This document shows positions 59,586 to 64,000 of a stretch of 64,000 nucleotides of DNA, in pieces. The notes below the pieces were generated by a model, which did not search any database, was not told the DNA's origin, and was given only the letters and a program-made list of their open reading frames with translations. Source of the DNA: Pseudomonas putida. GTDB lineage: Bacteria; Pseudomonadota; Gammaproteobacteria; Pseudomonadales; Pseudomonadaceae. Position numbers and translations under genes: made by a program. The number at the start of each line of letters is the position of its first letter. Position 1 is the first letter of the stretch. The stretch is taken from positions 248,001 through 312,000 of the forward strand of contig NZ_SMTE01000006.1 of NCBI RefSeq assembly GCF_004357765.1. Direction: 5' to 3'.

Positions 59586-61022
59586 CTAGGGCGTATCCTC
59601 TGGGGTACGCCCGGCCGCATCCTTCCAACCCCCACCCAACGCCAGAAACACCCCAACCTGCCCCATCGCCACCTGGCTGTTCGCTGCCGCCAACTGCGCA
59701 CGCATGTCGGTGTACGCGCGGGTCGCCTGCAGGTCCGCCAGGAATGATTCCCGCCCGGCCTGGAAGTACCGGTGGGTCTGCTCCGCAGCCAGCTTGGCCG
59801 ACTGCTCGGCTTCAGCCAGGGCATCACGGCGATCGAGCAGAGCGCTGTACTGCGCGAGTCGGGTCTGGGTCTCGCGGATAGCGTTGAGCACCACCCCGTC
59901 GAAATGCGCCAGGGCCGCCTGGGTCGAGGCTTCGGCCATGCGAATTCGCGCGCGGGTACCATTGGTGGGGATGGTCCAACTGATCTGCGGGCCGAACCCC
60001 CAGCGGTTGGTCGCCGGCTCACCGAGGTTTTCCAGGATACCAATGGTGCCCACCTGGGCGCCGATGCTGATGTCTGGATACAACGCGCCAGTGGCTACGC
60101 CGATATTCGCCGTGGCCGCTGCCAGCTGACGTTCGGCCTGGCGCACGTCCGGGCGACGCTTGAGCAGGGCGGCACCGTCGCCGACCGGCACCAGCTGCGC
60201 CAGGTGTGGCAGCTCGGCGCAATCGGCGGTGCCCGCCGGCAGTTGATCGACCGGCCTGGCCAACAACGCGGCCAAGGCATACAACCCCGTTTCGCGCTCG
60301 GCCTTGAAGCGTGGCAGCTCGGCCCGCAACGACTTGAACTGGGTCTGCGAGCGAGTGACCTGGGTCTCATCACCGCGACCGGCATCGCGCAGGCGCTGGG
60401 TCAGTTGCACACTCTGTTCCTGCAAGTCGAGTGACTCGCGGGCAATATGGTATTCCTCGTTGGCCGAACACACCTGGGTGTAGGCCTTGACCACGTCGGC
60501 CACCAGGGTGATGCGTGCCGTGTCGGCAGCGGCCTGGACCGCATCGGCATTGGCCTTGGCGGCCTCGGTGCCGCGCTTGAAGGTGCCCCACAGGTCGAAC
60601 TGATACGACGCACTGATGATCGCCTCGCCAATGTTGGCCACTGGCACCTTCTCGCTCAGCAGAAACGCCTCGCCGGACTCCTGCAAACGCTGGGCACCGA
60701 GTTTCACGCCACCATTGAAACCGCCCTGCGACTGCGCCACCTCGACCTGGGCGCGGGCTTTGGCGATGTTGGCGGCAGCCACGCGCAGTTCGGTGTTGGC
60801 ACCCAACGCCTGGCGCACCAGCTCGTTCAAACGTTGATCCTGATACAGCTGCCACCAATCCTCGGGCACGGGCGCAGACACCACGCTGTCTGCATCCTGG
60901 CGCAGCGGACCGTTGAGGTCACTGCGCTGCACCGCCGCTTCCTTGGGCACTTCATAGTCGGGACCGACCATCATGCAGGCCCCCAACGACAGGCATACAC
61001 CGGCCAGGATCAGATGCTTCAT
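59586..61022 (-). CDS. NodT-family outer-membrane efflux lipoprotein
   Basis: This 478-residue outer-membrane factor has a lipoprotein signal with lipobox LSLGAC and lipidated Cys16. The TolC-type repeats (QLYQDQRLNELVRQALGANTELRVAAANIAKARAQ and the C-terminal matching part) form the trans-periplasmic tube. It is the last gene of a four-gene operon with a FUSC-type pump, DUF1656 protein and HlyD adaptor. Its start overlaps the adaptor stop by four bases. Such systems often export aromatic acids or drugs. Confidence 0.9.
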   Translation of the reverse strand: MKHLILAGVCLSLGACMMVGPDYEVPKEAAVQRSDLNGPLRQDADSVVSAPVPEDWWQLYQDQRLNELVRQALGANTELRVAAANIAKARAQVEVAQSQGGFNGGVKLGAQRLQESGEAFLLSEKVPVANIGEAIISASYQFDLWGTFKRGTEAAKANADAVQAAADTARITLVADVVKAYTQVCSANEEYHIARESLDLQEQSVQLTQRLRDAGRGDETQVTRSQTQFKSLRAELPRFKAERETGLYALAALLARPVDQLPAGTADCAELPHLAQLVPVGDGAALLKRRPDVRQAERQLAAATANIGVATGALYPDISIGAQVGTIGILENLGEPATNRWGFGPQISWTIPTNGTRARIRMAEASTQAALAHFDGVVLNAIRETQTRLAQYSALLDRRDALAEAEQSAKLAAEQTHRYFQAGRESFLADLQATRAYTDMRAQLAAANSQVAMGQVGVFLALGGGWKDAAGRTPEDTP

Positions 61023-61894
61023 GGGCGCTGGTCCTCGATGATCGAGACCGTGGCGGTACGTCCGGCGATCATCCGAAAGTCCTGCGGCACGTCGTCGAAG
61101 GCGATGCGCACCGGGATGCGCTGGGCCAGGCGCACCCAGCTGAACGCCGGGTTGACGTTGGGCAGCAGGTTGGCGCCACTGACCCGGTCGCGGTCCTCGA
61201 TGCCGGCGGCGAAACTCTGCACGTGACCGCGCAGGCGGGTGTTGTCGCCCATCACGCGGATGTCCACGGCATCGCCGATGTGGATGCCGCCCAGCTTGGT
61301 TTCCTCGAAGTAGCCATCGACGTGGTACGACGCACTGTCGACCACCGACAGCACCGGCCGGCCAGCGGTGACGAACTCATGGTTACGCGGTGCGCGGTCG
61401 TTGAGGTAGCCATCCACCGGGCTGCGGATCACCGAGCGGTCGAGGTTGAGCTGGGCGGCATCGACCGCCACCTGCGCCTCGTTGGCCGCCGAGCGAGCTC
61501 GGGCTTCGCGGGACTGGCTCTCTTCGAGCTGCTCGGCTGCCACCAGGTTGCCCAGCTTGCGGTTGCGCTGCGCTTCACGCGAAGCCTGGGCCAAGGTTTC
61601 CTGGCGCTCGGCCAGGGTCGCCTTGGCCTGGCGCAAGGCCAGGGTGAAGCGGTCCTGGTCGATGGTGAACAGCACGTCGCCACGCTTGACCACTTGGTTG
61701 TCGCGCACCTCGACCTTCTGGATCAGGCCGGAGACGTCCGGGGCGATCTGGATCACGTCGGCGCGGATGTGGCCGTCGCGGGTCCAAGGCGCGAACAGGT
61801 AGTACACCACCATCTGCCATACGAGCACGGCGGCGAAACTCACGACCAGCAAGGTCAGGACCACACGGCCCAAGGTCAACAAAGGTTTTTTCAT
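61019..61894 (-). CDS. HlyD/EmrA-type periplasmic adaptor
   Basis: This 291-residue membrane fusion protein has one N-terminal helix (about residues 8-33), a split lipoyl domain (DVSGLIQKVEVRDNQVVKRGDVLFTID and VIRSPVDGYLNDRAPRNHEFVTAGRPVL), a short coiled coil between, and a beta-barrel domain (YFEETKLGGIHIGDAVDIRVMGD). It links the FUSC pump to the outer-membrane channel. The ATG overlaps the DUF1656 stop (ATGA), supporting this start over one seven codons earlier. It resembles AaeA. Confidence 0.9.
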   Translation of the reverse strand: MKKPLLTLGRVVLTLLVVSFAAVLVWQMVVYYLFAPWTRDGHIRADVIQIAPDVSGLIQKVEVRDNQVVKRGDVLFTIDQDRFTLALRQAKATLAERQETLAQASREAQRNRKLGNLVAAEQLEESQSREARARSAANEAQVAVDAAQLNLDRSVIRSPVDGYLNDRAPRNHEFVTAGRPVLSVVDSASYHVDGYFEETKLGGIHIGDAVDIRVMGDNTRLRGHVQSFAAGIEDRDRVSGANLLPNVNPAFSWVRLAQRIPVRIAFDDVPQDFRMIAGRTATVSIIEDQRP

Positions 61895-62103
61895 GGCAGC
61901 ATCAGGTTTCGGCAAAAGTGGTCGACCGCGCCCAGCATCACGGCGTACAGGGCGACGTTGAACAACGCCCGGTGCCAGACCAGGCGATAGAAATTCAGGC
62001 GCACGAGCACGGCGTGCACGCCCAGGAACAGCAGGTAGGTGAACACCATCATCACCAACAGCGTGGGCAGGAACACCCCGCTGATATCCAGATCACCAAT
62101 CAC
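61891..62103 (-). CDS. DUF1656 small membrane protein
   Basis: This 70-residue protein has two membrane helices (about residues 11-32 and 45-65) and begins MIGDLDISGVFLPTLLVMM, the pattern of DUF1656 (AaeX-like). It is encoded between the pump and adaptor genes of FUSC-type efflux operons, with four-base overlaps on both sides. Its role may be to stabilise the pump. Confidence 0.88.
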   Translation of the reverse strand: MIGDLDISGVFLPTLLVMMVFTYLLFLGVHAVLVRLNFYRLVWHRALFNVALYAVMLGAVDHFCRNLMLP

Positions 62104-64000
62104 AGTGGCGCTCCATCGATGCCGTGGGGCAGTTGCGGTTGTTCGCTGGGTTCGAGCATCACCTCGACACCCGGCAGCAGGGCCAGACGCAGGCCGCTAA
62201 GGGCATGCAGCAGGTGCAGGCGGGCATCGCCACGGTCATGGCCCTGGTCCAGCGCCAGACCCTGGCGCGCCCGCTCCATGCTGCGCAGCAGATCGGCCGG
62301 CGCGTGCAAGCGCTGGTTGGCGTGCAGGCAGGCCGAATAATGGCTGCCGACTTCGGCAATGACCGTGTCCAGTCGCTCGCGGGCCGACAAGCCGACACGC
62401 GGCATGTACGCCTGCAGGTCGAGGAGGTTCAAGCCCACGCGCAGGTCGCGCAGGGCCGCGCCGCTGTCCTGGCCAGTCTGCGACAGACGCGGCAGGTGCT
62501 GCATCAACCGGTCGAGCATCTGCACGCCAAGCTGGCGGTGCTCGGCAAGACTCGCCGGATGGGTGATCTCGACAATGTCGCGCCAGGCGAAACGGGTCAT
62601 GCGCTTGGCGGCCAACTCGACGCCGAAGGGGCGCAGGAGCAGGGTCCAGATGAAAGCGAACAGCAAGCCTACGGGGCCGGCCAGGTTGGCATTGATGAAG
62701 GTCAGGAAATCGGCATCGTAGGCGCCCTGGATGCTGATGAAGGTTGCCGTGTTGACGATCGTCAGCAAGGTACCGAGGTAGAAGCGCGGCTGTACGGTCA
62801 AGGTGCCGACGCAGATGAACGGCACGGCGAAAGCCAGCACCAGCATGGGGAAGTCATGCAGGTTGGGCAGCACCAGGAACAGATAGACGCTGGAGAAGAT
62901 CACCGACAACAGCGTCCAGAAGAAGAAGCGGTAGATCTGCGGCGCCGGGTCGTCCATGGCGGCGAAGAAGCTGCAGGCCACGGCGGCGAGGATCACCGCA
63001 CTGCCGCCGTCGTTCCAGCCGAGCAGGATCCACAGGCCGCTGGCGACGATGATCGCGGTGACCGTGGAGAACACCGAGTACAGCATCAGGCCGCGGTCGA
63101 AGAATGGCGTCAGACGGCCCAGGCGCCAGTGTCGGTAGACGGCCCGCCATGGCGTGGCATCGTCCTGGCGCAAGGCATGCTGCAAGGTGCAGCAGTCCTG
63201 CCAGAGGTCGACCCATTCGGCAAGACGGTAGAGGGCATTGGACAGCAGCAGCTCGCCGCGCTGGTCCAGCGCGGCGGCGCTGGGCTGCTGCCGGTCGATC
63301 TGTTCGCGCAAGGCGCTCCAACGTGTCAGCGAAGCATCCTTGGCAGTGCCCTCGAGCCATTCCCGCGCAGCCTCGAGCAGCGGCTGCACCTGGGCGAACT
63401 GGGCCGGAGCACGGCCTTCGAGAGCGACCAGGGCGTCATCCAGCGCATCGACCACCGGCAGCAGGTGAATCATCCGCCCGCGCAGCTCACGGGCGTTTTT
63501 CACCGTGTGCGGGCCTGCGCCTTCATGACCGAGCTGACCGATCATCATTTCCAGGGTATTGAATGTGGCGACCATCGAGGCGCGCATACCGCCCACCTTG
63601 TCGGCGACAACGGCGCGGGCCAGGTAGGTATCGCTATAGCGGATCGCCTCGCTGAACCAGTTACCGGTGGAGCCGACCACCACCGGTGCCAGCCGGCGCG
63701 GCCAGAAGATTGCCCCTACCACGGCGGCGCAGACGATACCCAGGCAGATCTCCTGGGCCCGTGAGGACGCCACGTCGAACACTGCGGTCGGATTGTCGAC
63801 CACCGCCAGGGCGATCATCGGCAGGGTGTAGCCGGCCAGCATCAGCACATAATTGTTGGCCGTGCGCAGGTTCAACGAGAGGAACAGCAAGGTGCCGGTC
63901 CAGAGGGCAATGGCCACCGACAGCAGCAGCGGCGATTGCACCAGCGGCGGCACCAGGAAGATTGCCCCACCGGCGCCCAGCAAGGTGCCCAGGGCCCGAT
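62100..64000 (-). CDS. FUSC/AaeB-type efflux pump, N-terminus beyond window edge
   Basis: At least 633 residues are present, and the frame stays open to the right edge (RALGTLLGAGGAIF), so the true start is outside. Two blocks of membrane helices are seen, one at the N-terminal side (PPLVQSPLLLSVAIALWTGTLLFLSLNLRTANNYVLMLAGYTLPMIAL) split by a cytoplasmic domain from a second (about from the middle, FSTVTAIIVASGLWILLGWNDGG and following). This is the layout of aromatic acid exporters. An internal TTG at 63983 is not a start. Confidence 0.88.
   Translation of the reverse strand, partial: RALGTLLGAGGAIFLVPPLVQSPLLLSVAIALWTGTLLFLSLNLRTANNYVLMLAGYTLPMIALAVVDNPTAVFDVASSRAQEICLGIVCAAVVGAIFWPRRLAPVVVGSTGNWFSEAIRYSDTYLARAVVADKVGGMRASMVATFNTLEMMIGQLGHEGAGPHTVKNARELRGRMIHLLPVVDALDDALVALEGRAPAQFAQVQPLLEAAREWLEGTAKDASLTRWSALREQIDRQQPSAAALDQRGELLLSNALYRLAEWVDLWQDCCTLQHALRQDDATPWRAVYRHWRLGRLTPFFDRGLMLYSVFSTVTAIIVASGLWILLGWNDGGSAVILAAVACSFFAAMDDPAPQIYRFFFWTLLSVIFSSVYLFLVLPNLHDFPMLVLAFAVPFICVGTLTVQPRFYLGTLLTIVNTATFISIQGAYDADFLTFINANLAGPVGLLFAFIWTLLLRPFGVELAAKRMTRFAWRDIVEITHPASLAEHRQLGVQMLDRLMQHLPRLSQTGQDSGAALRDLRVGLNLLDLQAYMPRVGLSARERLDTVIAEVGSHYSACLHANQRLHAPADLLRSMERARQGLALDQGHDRGDARLHLLHALSGLRLALLPGVEVMLEPSEQPQLPHGIDGAPL

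Noticed and set aside
59589-59612. Hairpin gggcgta/tacgccc as argH terminator
   Set aside because: It lies within the last codons of the opposite-strand efflux gene, has a ten-base loop and no T-tract, so it was not listed as a feature.

Overview
The window is a high-G+C bacterial chromosome segment with almost no spacing between genes. Gene content and order point to a fluorescent Pseudomonas of the P. putida group. Evidence includes the ssuEADCB-ssuF sulfonate operon with lsfA, the tex/gshA/ompR/envZ/rimK block, the algP/algQ/dsbB/hemYXDC/algR/argH block shared with P. aeruginosa, and P. putida-type REP palindromes. No insertion sequence, prophage, integrase or CRISPR array was found, so this is mostly core genome with one large accessory-looking gene.

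Layout, left to right. (1) 0-7.6 kb: the end of rimK, the EnvZ/OmpR two-component pair (minus strand), then tex, a PaaI-type thioesterase, gshA and a TetR regulator (plus strand). (2) 7.65-13.1 kb: one very large gene for an 1821-residue protein resembling Pseudomonas dermonecrotic-toxin-like polypeptides. It is the least explained part of the window. (3) 13.1-32.8 kb: a region dominated by sulfur acquisition. It holds ssuF-ssuB-ssuC-ssuD-ssuA-ssuE, the 1-Cys peroxiredoxin LsfA, an OprD-family porin, a BetT choline transporter behind a BetI-type operator, a serine acetyltransferase, a cystine-type ABC transporter, two SfnB-like flavoprotein oxidoreductases, an FMN-dependent monooxygenase and a MetQ-MetN-MetI transporter. 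(4) 32.9-38.5 kb: a GGDEF-EAL protein, the DesA acyl-lipid desaturase, a GGDEF diguanylate cyclase and an HDOD protein with a degenerate receiver domain. (5) 38.6-42.0 kb: gabT and gabD for GABA catabolism, then tRNA-Arg(CCG). (6) 42.0-49.5 kb: housekeeping and poorly known genes (CBS pair, DUF2789, YbaK-like, NfeD/SPFH pair, RhtB-type exporter, ABC-F protein, TIGR02444 protein). (7) 49.4-59.6 kb: algP, an FKBP isomerase, algQ/rsd, dsbB, hemY-hemX-hemD-hemC, algR and argH. (8) 59.6-64 kb: a four-gene efflux system (FUSC pump, DUF1656 protein, HlyD adaptor, outer-membrane factor) whose pump gene runs off the right edge.

The sulfur block reads as a sulfate-starvation programme. Porin and ABC systems would import sulfonates, cystine and methionine-like compounds. 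The flavin enzymes SsuD, SfnB1/2 and the LLM monooxygenase, with reduced flavin from SsuE, would release sulfur. CysE-type acetyltransferase would make the acceptor for cysteine synthesis, and LsfA would counter peroxide stress. Start codons were chosen by ribosome binding sites, so several proteins are shorter than the maximal open frame. All function calls come from sequence reading alone, with no database search.
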